From Fremontodendron californicum (taxonomy: Eukaryota > Streptophyta > Magnoliopsida > Malvales > Malvaceae): DNA of 64,000 nucleotides. Below the pieces are notes generated by a model, which was not told where the DNA came from, did not search any database, and saw only the letters and a program-made list of their open reading frames with translations. Each line of letters starts with the position of its first letter. Position 1 is the stretch's first letter. Made by a program: the position numbers and the translations under genes. This document shows, one piece after another, positions 32,301 through 44,805 of the stretch. The stretch covers positions 8,375,501 through 8,439,500 of the forward strand of contig JAULJL010000015.1 of assembly GCA_030761205.1 (NCBI GenBank). The letters are read 5' to 3'.

Positions 32301-33170
32301 AAAATATTTTTAATTAATTTAAATTATAAACTATATTAAAATATTAAAATCTTAACATAAAATACATATTTTATTATTTTAATAAAAAAAAAATTTGTCA
32401 ATAATAAAAAATGTTAATTAAATGGATGAGTTTTGACGGTCTCAATCTTAACCTTTAAAAATTAAAATGAACTCAATCTAAACTTGATTTGACTCCTTTA
32501 ATAAATACTTTTATTTATAAGAAAAACATATTAAAAAATAAATGAGAATGATAACTTTAAATTTCTCAAAAGATAAATCATCTTTAGCTTGTTATAATTA
32601 AAATGACCATACGTGTTAAATAGTTTGAACTCAAAAGTTGAGTTTAGAATGACTCAATATATATAGGAACCAATATTATAGGTATTGATCGTATCGATAT
32701 CGGTTATACTATTTAGTACATATCGATTTTGAAAAAAACAAAAAATCTAAAATTATTCTATCATTTCACTTTTTGTATAAACCTGCTGTTTCAAATTATA
32801 TCAATCTCACAGGTCGATAGAAGATTTGACCATTTAAAAAAAATCTTTTCATTTATTTTATTATTTTAATCAATTTCTAATGCTTTATCTCTCATATTAT
32901 TTTTTTTCATAATTTGATTTAAAAAATATTCATTAAATTAGACTATCGAACATGTTTAATAATAACTTATTATATTTTTCTAATATTTTTATATTTTGTT
33001 CCATTTATTTGATTATTGAAACTTTTGAGTATTAAATATTTAAAATTTATATTTGTATATAAATGTATAAATGTAAATAACAAAAATGTGTTTTGTCGTG
33101 TATAAATAAAATATTAAATTATGTCGATAAATTTAAAATGATATATTAAATTATGTTGATAGTAACCAGA
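29360..33170 (+). repeat. segmental duplication, copy 2 (UGT flank), expanded by insertions
   Basis: Matches 9188-10800 block by block (see copy 1). Compared with copy 1 it has gained the array at 29860-31080 and further AT-rich sequence near 31600-32040. The stretch 29164-29359 before it is AT-rich spacer. No gene is present. Confidence 0.72.
29860..31080. repeat. degenerate tandem array, period roughly 300 bp
   Basis: Four to five decayed units, each with a block like TTATTAACGTGTAAAAATTTA (seen near 29940, 30259-30300, 30511, 30826 and 31001) and a block rich in ACACGACACGAACACG-like words. The unit length varies by eye. The array interrupts the duplicated UGT flank and is absent from copy 1. 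Confidence 0.65.
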
Positions 33171-34408
33171 TTGTATACCAGAATATGAAATATAACCCAA
33201 ACAACCCGATCCCAAAATGACATTTCAAACAATACATATCTCAATAAATTCCTTAATCAAAATCGACCAAAACCTGAAACTACTCGACTCAATCCCTCAA
33301 TTGCCACCTATAATAAGTACTGTAACTTATTACATAAAAATAAAAATGAGAATTTAAAATTTACTTTTAAATAATTCTACAATTATAGTTGGGATTTGAT
33401 ATATTGAAAGTGATAATACCGTATTTAAAGTTTCATTTGGGCAATTCTTTTCTTTTTTTTTTTTTTTTAAAAACAAATAAAGATTGAAATGTGTTAAGTT
33501 CAATGAAACCTCTAGGCCAATTGTCAAACCCAACTAACCTTCTAAGCTGTGGATGGATCGTGGAAAGAGACCTAAACCGATTTAAGGCTCCAAAACCTTG
33601 AATCATGAATAGGTCAACTATTTGATGCACACATGGACGACCCTTATTACCGCAAAGTCGCATCGTCATTCATCATTTCGAAAGATCACGTAATTTTACT
33701 GGCAATCATTTTACTATCACATCGCCACCTATCACTTCAGAATCCACGTGAAACTTCGACCATTACGCTGTGAGATGTCGACCACTAATCTTGAACCAAA
33801 TCCCAACACGCAACAACCAACGACCCGTCAATAAAAATATAAATAGCCCTCTAAAAACCAACAAAAACTCTAAATCACCTTAACACCCATGATTACGTTG
33901 CTCTGCCTACTTTCCCTTCGTTTCTCTTCTCTACTCATTACCAATAACCACCAGAAAGGACATCAACAAAATGAAAATTAAAAATAATAATATTGAATGG
34001 TCTATGATATGAAATACATGATGATGGATATTCATTATCACTGCTCTGCATCTGCTCGAGCATGACACATTTTTCCTTTGTTACGTAAATTTATACATAC
34101 ATACATACATACATGCACACATAGTGAGAGAGAGATGTATGGAAGAAGATGTACATTAACCAAAATGAATATTCCGCCAACTTTTACTGTAAAGTGTATA
34201 ACTTCCTATACTTGAAAGTGATGGAATCTGAAAAACTTACATCCTAGGAACTTTCCCAGGACATTGATTTTGGCCGACGAATACCGGCAGCTAGATTAGA
34301 CAACAATAGAAGCTATGAGAGTGCTAAATGGATCCAACTTTACACCCAAAAAAAAAATGAAATAAATTACAAATACTCTACAGCCCCTTATTAGATTATC
34401 CAACCAAC
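33171..34408. other. spacer, 3' side of MHK
   Basis: Contains a (CATA)n microsatellite near 34083-34112. The part next to 34408 should be the 3'UTR of MHK. A TATA-like AATATAAATAG (about 33836-33846) with a 30-codon ORF from 33889 is noted among the findings. Otherwise nothing recognisable. Confidence 0.45.
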
Positions 34409-37400
34409 TCAGTCAGAGGGAATGACCTTGCTGGAAGGGGGAGGACACAGCCAACAATTTTGACGAACTGGGAGGTTCAGGTTAGGCTGCAATGATGCAA
34501 TTGCGAACCCAGCAGATTGTGCAACTCCAATTGGCGGATGCTGAATCGAACTGCCACGGAAAAATTGCCCCCAAAACATGGGAGAATATCAGATGTCATG
34601 TAATCGATAGGTATAAACTAAACCATTACAGTAATGCAGCAGTAATTTAAGTATAAACTGCTAGAAGAACAGATCAAAGAGATTCCTGTATTACTGACGA
34701 TTAGTGGGGAACACCTACTTCAAACAAAAAGGTACAATTTATAACACCAAAACTCCAAGTACCATGACAATTGTCCAGTTACCAATTCTAAGATGATCGA
34801 GGCTAAAAGATGAACTCACCTGAATGAGAGAGATAAGGAGGATTCAACTGGTGTGTGAATTCCATTTTGATCAGGAGTAAGCAATGACCAAAAAACTGGA
34901 ATGAAAAGAACTCACAGCCAATTAGTGGCAAACACTAAAGTCTAAACAAAGAAGAAAGAGCAAATGAAACAACTGGTGAACACTATTACTTCTAGAAAGT
35001 TCAACAAGCTGGTAGCATTAACTCAAATAAAGCATGGTATCCAGATTAACGTTCAGATCAAAGATCTATTTCTCATACAAAATTGCTTTATGCATGACTA
35101 TTGCCAATTCCCCTTTCCCTCAGTCTCTGTTCCGAAGAGGGTATTTGAGGATCATATGAATTACCTGATTGCTCTGGATGATCTTTCAGCCTAGGACAAA
35201 ACAATATATCCTGCATCATGAAGTTCAGTAGTTAGCCATATTTCTGTAATGGTAAAAAATCTGATCCACATCAAAGATATAAAATAGCAAAGAGCAACTT
35301 TGCTAAGTCTAGCACTGAAAAACTTACCTCTTCCATACGTTGAGAGACATTATGGACCCCCTCTGCAGGAAATAAATATGAGTCAGATTCTTATTTTTTA
35401 AAATAAAAGTGGAAGTAAATCCTTCGACATAGACCTGGCAGAACAGAATTCAAAGAAAGATGATATACAAGAAATGTTCCAATAAATGGAAATTTATCCA
35501 TAAAAATCATGTAAATAGACCTTCCTGAACAATGGTGTTTTTATTGAAGGAGCTTAAAAGCAGATACTGGATTAATGCTGACATAGTTTTAAAATATATA
35601 TAATACTGAAAAGCATATTCAGTTGGTCAAGAGGAGAACTACATAGCTTGCAGAATATCCCTTCCTAAGTGGAAAACAGCAGACATTATTTCTAGGTTCA
35701 TCTACTTCCATATATCCATGAACGTCTAAAGACTCTGCCTCCCCAACTACTTGAGGTAGGCACCAAATTCTAAGTTCTAAGACACCACTCTACTATTCCT
35801 CCACAATCACCCTGAAGAAGATGAAAAAGATGCATGTCCATGCCACATATGTATTTATGCAGTTCGGTGACTAAAATTTGAGGGGCATCAGTAGCTAACA
35901 AAAGACAACAGTCTACTGAACTATAAACGCAGGACATACAACAATATTACCTAATTTTGAAACACTTGGTTTTACAGCAAGTGTCAAGCCCAGAAAACAA
36001 TCATCAGGTTCAGTGTCGAAATCCCATAGATTCAACTCAAGATTTGGCTTCGCCCCTGCAGAATAGTACATAAAACATTAATAGGTTGAACCAGAAAAAA
36101 AGATAATATAAAATGTTATCGATCAGTCTCGCATGGGAACTAGTAGTGAACTTCAAAACTCACTCATGTTGTTTAGCCTCAGCTCAAGTGGATCATGCAG
36201 TAGTGGATGAGGAACACATGCATCCACCTGTCCAAGACTTTTTAGTAAAATTGATCTAATACAAATAGTAATCTGAAAATAACTCCATAACACATATATT
36301 ACATTAAAAAAAGGATGCTGCAATGCCTGATCTGCCGTTGGCCTCCTTAATGGGTCCCATGAGCAAAGTTGCTACAGACATTCAAAGCAGGGGGTGTAAG
36401 ATATTATAGTACAGCAAATGTCACTTGGCTAAATGCTAGTCAACCATAAGACACACCATGATTAAATCAATAGCCTCTGAGCTGGCATTGGGAACGATAT
36501 CTGATAGGTTGGTAGGTAAAAACTGCCCAAAAGTAATGATAAATTAAAATAAAAGCAAAGCAAAGGTCAAAACATAGCCAATAATAGATAACTAATAAAT
36601 AGGAAAAAAAACTTACCTCTGAATAACTAAAATTGATTAGACGAGAGATGTTAGTTGCTTCAGGAAAAGAAGTCCAATCTGGTGCACCCAAAACACAGCA
36701 TATCTTGTACAGTTGATCTATTTCACTGCCAAGTGGTGAAAGTATTACGTAAGAAAAAAATCCTGATAAGCTCTGATATATCTTTCTTTTATTTCATTGG
36801 TAAAAGTTAAATAACAAAACTGCATGTATAACACCTGCAAAGCTATCTATTCTGAACCAAAAGCAAACAAGAACAAAAAATAGTGAATAAAGGCATGTAA
36901 TTAAGAAACTTGCATGGCAAGTAAAGAAATGTTCTTAGGATCACAGCACTGCCAAGATTATTACACAGAAAGGTAACAAATATAGTTTCCTCAATATATT
37001 AGTTATGCATCCCCTCCCATGGATGCATGAGGGCACATTCATGTACATACACAGAACAGTATCCTCAATATCTTAGGATCATAGCACTGCCACACACAGA
37101 AGGGTAACAAATATACCTTCCTCAATATCTAGAGTTATGAATCCCCAACCGTGAATGCATGCATGCACGCACGTTCATGTACATGCACATAACAGTATCT
37201 CTAAAACAGCAAAAGAGGCATGGACTGAGGACGATATGAGAAAATTTATGTACCATATTTTGTCCATAAACAAAAAAGGTCCTAGATATGCGTAAGTATG
37301 TAGGATCAATTTGGATCAATATGCGTAAGTATGTAGGTCTACAAAGGAATATAAAGTAGAACAGAAACATTAAAACAAACAAAGATCAACCATGTTGTGC

Positions 37401-40400
37401 TTGTTTTTTCTTGGCATACATTGTTAGGTTATCAGTTACATACAATCAATCAAACTAGTAACTTTAAGCCATTGAAAGTATCGACATTAGCAATCATAAC
37501 TACAGATCCAACAGAATTACCAAAGTTATGGGTCACAGGACATACCAACTATATATTATAGGAAACATTATCACAACCAAACTTGAATGCAAACTTAAGG
37601 AAAAGTTAGGTTAGCATATACTATATAGTATAATACACGTTGGGGCACCATGGTAAGAGAATACATGTTGGACATTAAAGTATTTGCATTGCTTGTGTGC
37701 ATTTATGCTGTGAGAAAAGATATATTTGTAAGCACAAAAGGATTGCCTTAATTTACATAGTTTTCCACCAAGATTATAAATAGAAAAACTTGGAATAATA
37801 AATCACCTTTCACCAGGGAAAATAGGAGACGAAGTAAAAAGCTCTGCTAATATCGCACCAACAGCCCACATATCTGTAAATGCTACCATTATAGACATCA
37901 TTCAAGCAAAACAAAACATGATATGGATAAATCTCAAAGTAACACATTTAATGGAAAGAAAGAAAAGCTCAATAAATCAAGTTGACATGGAAAATATGTT
38001 ATCTGATAAAAGTGAAGTTCTGGATTGGTCCCACAACACCATAAAGCTACTAGAAGAAGATGCGCAAATGTACATACACACACTCAAAGATAATTAGATC
38101 AAGTAATATCCACATACCAATAGCAGTAGTGTAAAAGGAAGACTGCAACAAGACTTCTGGAGCACGGTACCTGACATAATTAACCCACAAATCATTAGAT
38201 GAGAAAACTAATCCTGTATGAACAGGATAGAATTATTAAGTATAATCAGTGAGACTGCACCCACATTGTGTGAACATAAACAAACAAGAATGCAAAGTAA
38301 ATGAGATGAAACCCACTGCCCGATTACTCACCACCGTGTAGAAACATATTCTGTATAAGGAGGCATTGATGATACTTCTCTCGCCAGTCCAAAATCCGCA
38401 ATTTTGAGAACATCCTTTGTCACCAGCAAGTTCTCTGAAAAAAGCAAATACAATACTATAAAGATATCCACCATTCAATGTGCAAAAACGACTTATAGAA
38501 TGCACAGACGTGAAAGGAACATTTACCAGGTTTCAAATCTCGATGAAAATATCCATTTCTATGCATGTGAGCAAGTCCTTGCAGCATCTGAGACATGAAG
38601 CTGCGTATCTCCCGTTCAGAAAAAGGTTTTTGTCGCTCTCTCATGATTTGGTAAAGATTATGTTCCTAGAAAGAAATTAACTTCAAGCTCTTACAAATGA
38701 ATTGGAAGGGGTTTCATTCAACTTCATGCTTGCTTACAATAAATCATATATCACACTATTGATTACTTCAATTGAAGATCAAAATAAGCCAGTTGACAAT
38801 GAATTACACAGAAGTACACAATTAATGTATCATTATGTTTAAAGGAAAGAGGTACATTCAATAGTGACAAGATCAGCATGCAAACACAGCCACTTGAAAC
38901 CTTATTGTTGAAAGAAACCATGATATTTTGCTGAAAGAGATATCAAAATTGGAGGGTTTTTTTTGTCTGTCTTTGGAAGAATTTGAAAGGGGGGGGGGGG
39001 GGGGGGTAGTAAGTATCTATACAACTCGCTTAAACATTGTAATTAATTGAGATCCCTAGTACCATAGCACCTGCTTAGGAAATGATTAACTGGTATTTGT
39101 AGCTAAGACATGACCAGTCCTCTCCATGTTCCTAGCTCCAGTCTAATCATAGTCATATTCCCAAGCTTTGTATTGACCAAAAATAATGAAAATAAAGCAA
39201 CATAAATTATAAATCTCAGAGAGTGAGGATACAATAAAATTTTAAAATCTCATGCTTTGACTGAATAATAATATGAAGTTGGAAAAGCACCCTTACCATG
39301 TATTCAAAAATGAAGAATAGTTCATTGTTTTCCCTGACAACCTCCTTTAACTTTACAATATTAGGGTGATTTAGTTTACGAAGGGCCTGCAGAGAATAAA
39401 TTACTCATACCATCAAGAAAATGTGTTTATGGATGAATGATATACAATAAATGGAACACGCTCTTCTGATGAAGGCTTACGTAAAAAGCAAAGGACTAAC
39501 ATTCAAGGAAATATTACGGCATACCTTAACTTCTCTTAGATTCATGCACTCTTCCCAAAAGTAGAACTTTCTTTTCATTTTTTTTACAGCAACCTAGATT
39601 GAAAACATTTAGAAAAAGCATGAGGAACAACAACTCAAGGAAGATCCAAATTTAGTAAATTCACGATTATCTTGGTGAAACTTAAAAAAATAAACAGGAA
39701 AAAAGCATTTCAAGACAACCACCCACAATAGACTGAGTTGAGTTTCCTAATCCAAGGTCTTCCTAATTACCATTGTCACAGTTGATGAACCCTCATTGAG
39801 GTGAGAAACACCCAGAATCATTTTCCAAAGCAAACATAATGCATCAATTTTTTTGAAAGAGTACACCAACCAATATTCTTTATATTCAGCTCCTAAGTTT
39901 TTCTAATCTTGTTTGTATATATATACAAATATATATACATATATATATATATGCTCTACGTTCTACTTGAAGGACTACTCTTATATTTATATATGCTCTA
40001 ATATCTCATGCCATGCATATATCCAACCAATCCAATTTTCTAGTTCAGTAAAGTCAAAGTTTCAAGCACAGAGTTTTATCTCATAATTGCATGCCATTAG
40101 GATTTAGAACTTTAAAACCTCACTTTAATTGTAATAGACAGCTCAAAATGCTTGCCAACCCCCCTCCTACAAGGAAGGGGGTGGGAGGCATACACGTCCA
40201 GGTGCACAGAGAGAGAGAGGGATCAACTGTGGTTCAGATATCCTAAGGTAAATGGGAAATCAGATATAAGTTTTAAAGTTACCACCAAAAATTAGCAGCT
40301 GGTAGATGAAGGATTGACCAATTAAAAACATAGAGTTCACTTAATGATTCAAGTTCACAAAGTGACTTCAAAATCAATCTTATATTCATCATTTGCTATC

Positions 40401-40864
40401 TCCAAGGCATTGAGGTAATTTCAATCACACATAAGACCAATGTACAAATATCCTGCTTGTCACAATTAGAAGCGACACATAATTTTCCCCCATGTTAAAA
40501 GAAATTTTTTTAAGTGCAGCAAAGAATATAACATTAATCATTGAATAACTTCAACCATAGGTGAGGTACAAAATGGGCACAAGAACATATCTTAATAACA
40601 AATAGAAATAAATTATGTAGTTATGTAAACTGAAAGGTAAAAAGCAACTACTGAAGTAAGTTCCTTACAATCTCAAATGTTTCTATATTGAAGGCTTTGA
40701 ATACACTACCACAGGTACCATCTCCAAGCTCCTCTGAAATTTTATACCTAAGTGAAAAAAAGAGAAAGTAGCAAGATATAGTGCCAAAGACATACAAGAC
40801 TTCAAATGAAAACTTGACAAAGTTACTAATTGTAAAAGCAGTGGAAAGAAACTAACCTTTCCAT
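34409..40864 (-). CDS. MHK: serine/threonine kinase MHK (MAK/RCK-like, CMGC group)
   Basis: Seventeen coding exons with GT-AG borders join in frame into 439 aa: 40864-40857, 40747-40669, 39593-39525, 39386-39297, 38665-38527, 38434-38332, 38170-38118, 37873-37807, 36725-36617, 36522-36457, 36371-36303, 36227-36164, 36055-35951, 35362-35328, 35210-35165, 34895-34820, 34550-34409. The kinase domain has the Gly loop LGDGTCGSVF (10-19), Lys33 in VAVKK, catalytic Asp125 in HRDLKPEN, DFG at 142-144, activation-loop TEY at 156-158 and YRAPE at 164-168. Sequence and length match plant MHK (Arabidopsis At4g13020), related to mammalian male-germ-cell kinases. The cellular role in plants is poorly known. 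The first coding exon has only 8 bases. I see no lesion; all exon borders are my own reading of consensus sites. Confidence 0.94.
36935..37206. repeat. direct duplication of about 135 bp in an MHK intron
   Basis: Two adjacent copies (about 36935-37072 and 37073-37206) each contain a GATCAYAGCACTGCC block, a GGTAACAAATATA block and a CATTCATGTACAT-like block. They lie in the intron between coding exons 8 and 9. Confidence 0.75.
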
Positions 40865-42640
40865 TCTTGCAGTCGTAGCAGATGACAATCAAAAATATGT
40901 CAATGTAGTTCTAAAAACCTCCAAATAGAGGTGTCTACAGTATCGGCATAGGCTTGCTCACTAGCTTGCATATACGGTTTAGTGCTAAACTGTAGCATGA
41001 AATGTATGATGCTGACAGGAACAGGCTTCTCATTGTAAGAATGATTGAATATCAGCCAGAAAATTATCAACATTCTCAAATGCAGCTTCTACAAGCTGCG
41101 GCCAGCTCGTATCATCTAAAATCAACAGGTCTATGAGACCTCCAATAGAACTCCAGTACAAGTGTTGAACTTCATGTATTAATCCATTTTCTTTACACTG
41201 AGCTTAACTGATGCCCCATAGATCAAAAACCAGGGTTGGGCTGTAAACAAAATCACCAAAAATCAGCATAACTCCGCAAAACTAAATTGTTTGTCATAAA
41301 TCATAATCTAAAGAAAGAAAACTGACCAACATATTAGACAGACATAAATAAGTAGACTCAGTCTTATAAGGCTTGGATACCAAAGTTATAGAACAAAAAT
41401 CTGTCCAAAGAGATTGTAACACGGTGGATTAGACATATACAGAAATGTGGACAGAGGGTCATGGTCCTCATGGATCAATTTCTATGTGGTCAGAAACACA
41501 CAAGCCAGCATCAGTCTTTTCCCTCCTTACCCGCTTTTACTCATTAATCAAACAAAGTGTTTTGTAACAAATAAATTCTCTGGATTTCCAACAAGGAGAG
41601 TTTCGCAAGAAATACATCAGCAAATTCAATCAGATCTCCTACATGTAAAGTCACTATTACATTCATTTTTAACAGCTTAGCCATAAAAATAAAAATCACA
41701 CCTAATAGATCATAACATAAAAAAAATAAAAATAAAAAAGCCAGCTTGCTGAGTGAAGTCCTCGATTTTCTAAAGCCGAAGCAGATAAATGATAAATCAA
41801 ATCAATTTGAATCCAAAATAATAAAATAAATCATCAAAAGGGGAGGGAAGGGGGGGGAACCTTTTTCTGAATTAAAGAAAAATCTCAGCAACTGAAAAAT
41901 TAAAAGAAAGAATTACAACAAGGACCCAAACAGCAACTAAAACCAAACAGCTATCTATGCTTAGCAAAAAAAAAATGTACTCAATAATACTTTCTATTTC
42001 CTCACCGAGAAAAAGGCACGTATTCTTTTTATAAATAAAAATGGAATATACAAATCTACAACTATGAATTTATTACCCAACTAACACCAGCACTCAGTTA
42101 TGCCTAATTCAACCACATAGGCCATAGCCGAATTTGAAATATCAGTCTCCTTTTCTTTTACCACTTTTATTATTAAAAAAGCGCAAGAAAAGAGTCGAGA
42201 GCTTTCGGCGACTTTCTACCTCTCCGTTTTCTCGGAAAACAAACAGGAAGTAAAACGAAAACTCCAACTGCATTCCAATGTGAAAAAAAAAAAAAAAAAA
42301 AAAAACACAGCTCAGAAAAAACAAATATCGAAACAACGATTTTGAATTCGCAAAATTAAACAATTTTTTTTTCAAGGAAAAAAGAAGAAGAAGAAGAAGA
42401 AGAAGACAGATAAGGAGAAAGAGAGAGATTAAACTCACCTTCGAAAAGCAAAGCGTGAAAACTATCTAAGGAAGCAAGAAAAAGAAACAGATCGCCAATG
42501 TATAAACGTTGTCGTTTAAAACAAGGAAAAGGAAGAGTTTCAGAGAGAACTTCAGAAAAAGAGAGAGAGAAAGATTTAGATTACTGGAGAAGCCATATGA
42601 GAGAGAATTCCGCAGAAGAAGCGAAGGAGAAGAAACCAAG
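40865..42640 (-). promoter_or_regulatory. MHK: MHK 5'UTR with intron, and promoter-proximal sequence
   Basis: A donor TTTTCGAAG/GTGAGTTT ends a pyrimidine-rich untranslated exon at 42439 (upstream limit unknown, about 42640). The best acceptor is TTTTGTTTACAG at 41241, so the second exon would be 41240-40857, leaving 376 nt of 5'UTR before the ATG at 40864. The intron holds poly-A and poly-G/poly-A runs. The 5'UTR contains several short upstream ORFs. Confidence 0.6.
40900..41073 (-). other. upstream ORF of 57 codons in the MHK leader
   Basis: ATG at 41073, TGA at 40900-40902, ending 35 nt before the MHK start. The product begins MLIIFWLIFNHSYNEKPVPV and ends WRFLELH. Smaller uORFs precede it (8, 2, 14 and 8 codons). 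An ORF of this size that ends so near the main ATG could lower MHK translation. No homolog is known to me. Confidence 0.5.
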
Positions 42641-44805
42641 GAAAAATAGAATAGTAATTGAAATATATATTTTTTAAAGATAATTATATTTTTTTCCGTT
42701 TTTTAAAAAATTGAAAGTTGAAACGAAGAACAATGCTTGGTTGTGGTGGGGAAGGAGGTGGTCCAACGGCGATATAATATTATTTCTTTATGGAATTACT
42801 AGATTATCCCTCCACTACTTGGTATATTACAGAATTGCATTTTTGTTGACGAGATTGTCCTGAATGGATTGGATAAGGAGTGACGTGGACGGTGACTAAA
42901 TGAGCGCAATTAGTGCGGGACTTAAGCGTCATTAAAGGATAAGCGTAAGGGTGTTCTTATCCGTAGGAAATTTTAAGTTCGGGTTTGGCGTGTGATTGAT
43001 ACGGTTCGGATCCGACCCATTCCTTTGCTTGATTCGGGTATAAATTAAGGATCGGTTCCTCTTGGAGATTGGACAACTTACCAGGGTAGCATAGGACATT
43101 CATGTTATTGTGCTTAACAGCTAACACGTTGATGTCATACAACTTGAAGAAACTGAAAAAATGGGTAGTGTACGATTTAATTCATGAAAAACTGAAAATG
43201 TAGTTGTAAAAAAAATAAAATTCCAAATTCTAAGTTAAGTTTAATTTTAATTTTATGTACAATGACTCAAGTGTCTCTCTTTTAAAGTTTGATTTGTTAT
43301 TATTTTTGTTTCTTTTAAATTATATACTTATAAGTTTCAACTTTTTGTATTTCCAAAATTTGAAATTTTAATACTATAAAACTCATTATTTGATCATAAG
43401 TTTTTTAAATAACAAGATATAGTAATTAAGTATTTGTAAAATTTTAAAAATGTGACTATTTTATTTTATATTAAATCAACATATAATGTTACCAAACTAC
43501 TAATTACACAAGATTAATTCTTTTTTTTAGATGCATTTTTTATTAGAAAATCATATAATACAATGGTTAATGTAAGAAAAAGTAAACTTAAAGCTCACGA
43601 CTTTACTCAAATAAAATATTGGAAATATTTTATTTTTTTATTAAAAAAAAAGTGAAATATATTATATACCTATTTAAGATCTCATATTCACATTTACCAC
43701 TTGAGATATATATATCTAATAAACATTAAAATTTAAGAAAAGTTAAATACATTGACGTAAACAAGCAATTTCCGATGGGAAAAAGAAACAATCAATTTCC
43801 AAATAGAAGTATAGCTTTGCTTTTTATGAATGAATGATTTGATTCATATACAACCTAATACTAATAAAGTACAATTTATTTATTTTATTGAAAACAAAAT
43901 TGGCAATTATTGATGTCTTCTTTAGATTGAAAATTCGTTAAATTATTAAAGATAAGATAATTTAAATCTATTGAACACAAAAAAGATCACAAGAATGTTG
44001 GAATTGTGATTTCAAGATGCATTTTAATATTTAAATCAACGATAGTTCGAAGTAATAAAGTAAATTGAAAAAAAAAAAAGTGGACGAAGTATATAATATA
44101 AGATAAATGTTCTAAGTCTGAATATGTAGAATTTGTCTTATTTATCTTCTTATACTTAAATTTTATGTGACAGATGTAAAATAAATGTATGTTATATGAG
44201 ATGACATGTCACATGTATTTGTCATGTATTGTGGAATTAAAAAACTGTTATATATCTTATTTACTTTTTAAATTAAAAAATTTCGTTGATGATGAATAAA
44301 ATAATTTTTAATTTTCACATGGGAAACCTTTTACGCAGATATATTCAAAAACCCCAAAGCAGTATAAATATATAGGTATCATACTATCATGTTTAAGTTA
44401 CCCAAACTGAAATATTCAAACTTTTTTTATTTATTTAATGAATTGATCATATTGCTATTGAAGTTTTGAAACCCCAAATTTTCGTAAACAACAAATACAA
44501 AAAAGTGAAAATGAAGATTTGAATAGATAAATAAATAATTAGAAAGATATGAAAAAGAGGCATGCATACAGGATACAGCTAATTTCTTCCATGTTTCAAT
44601 TATAGTAATCTCCACAAATACATGCATCAAATGAAGCAGAAACATAATAAAAAATGGTGTAACTTGAGTCCTACTCAATTGCTTAATGAACTTTTTAATT
44701 GGTTGATGGCTAAAAGAAATCAAGCTATTTTAGCAGCAGGCTCCCTATGAAACACTCATTCAGGAATATACATTTTTAATTCAACTTAAAATTAAAAAAA
44801 AAAAA
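42641..44805. other. intergenic, AT-rich
   Basis: Starts with the probable MHK promoter (to about 42800). Beyond it there is AT-rich sequence with poly-A/T runs and no ORF with recognisable content. Confidence 0.5.

Noticed and set aside
38989..39006. Run of 18 G in an MHK intron as a regulatory G-quadruplex
   Set aside because: A plain homopolymer; no further G-tracts nearby, and length is unreliable in assemblies.
42142..42438. 98-codon antisense ORF rich in Leu/Phe
   Set aside because: Low-complexity poly-T/CTT sequence in the MHK 5'UTR intron.
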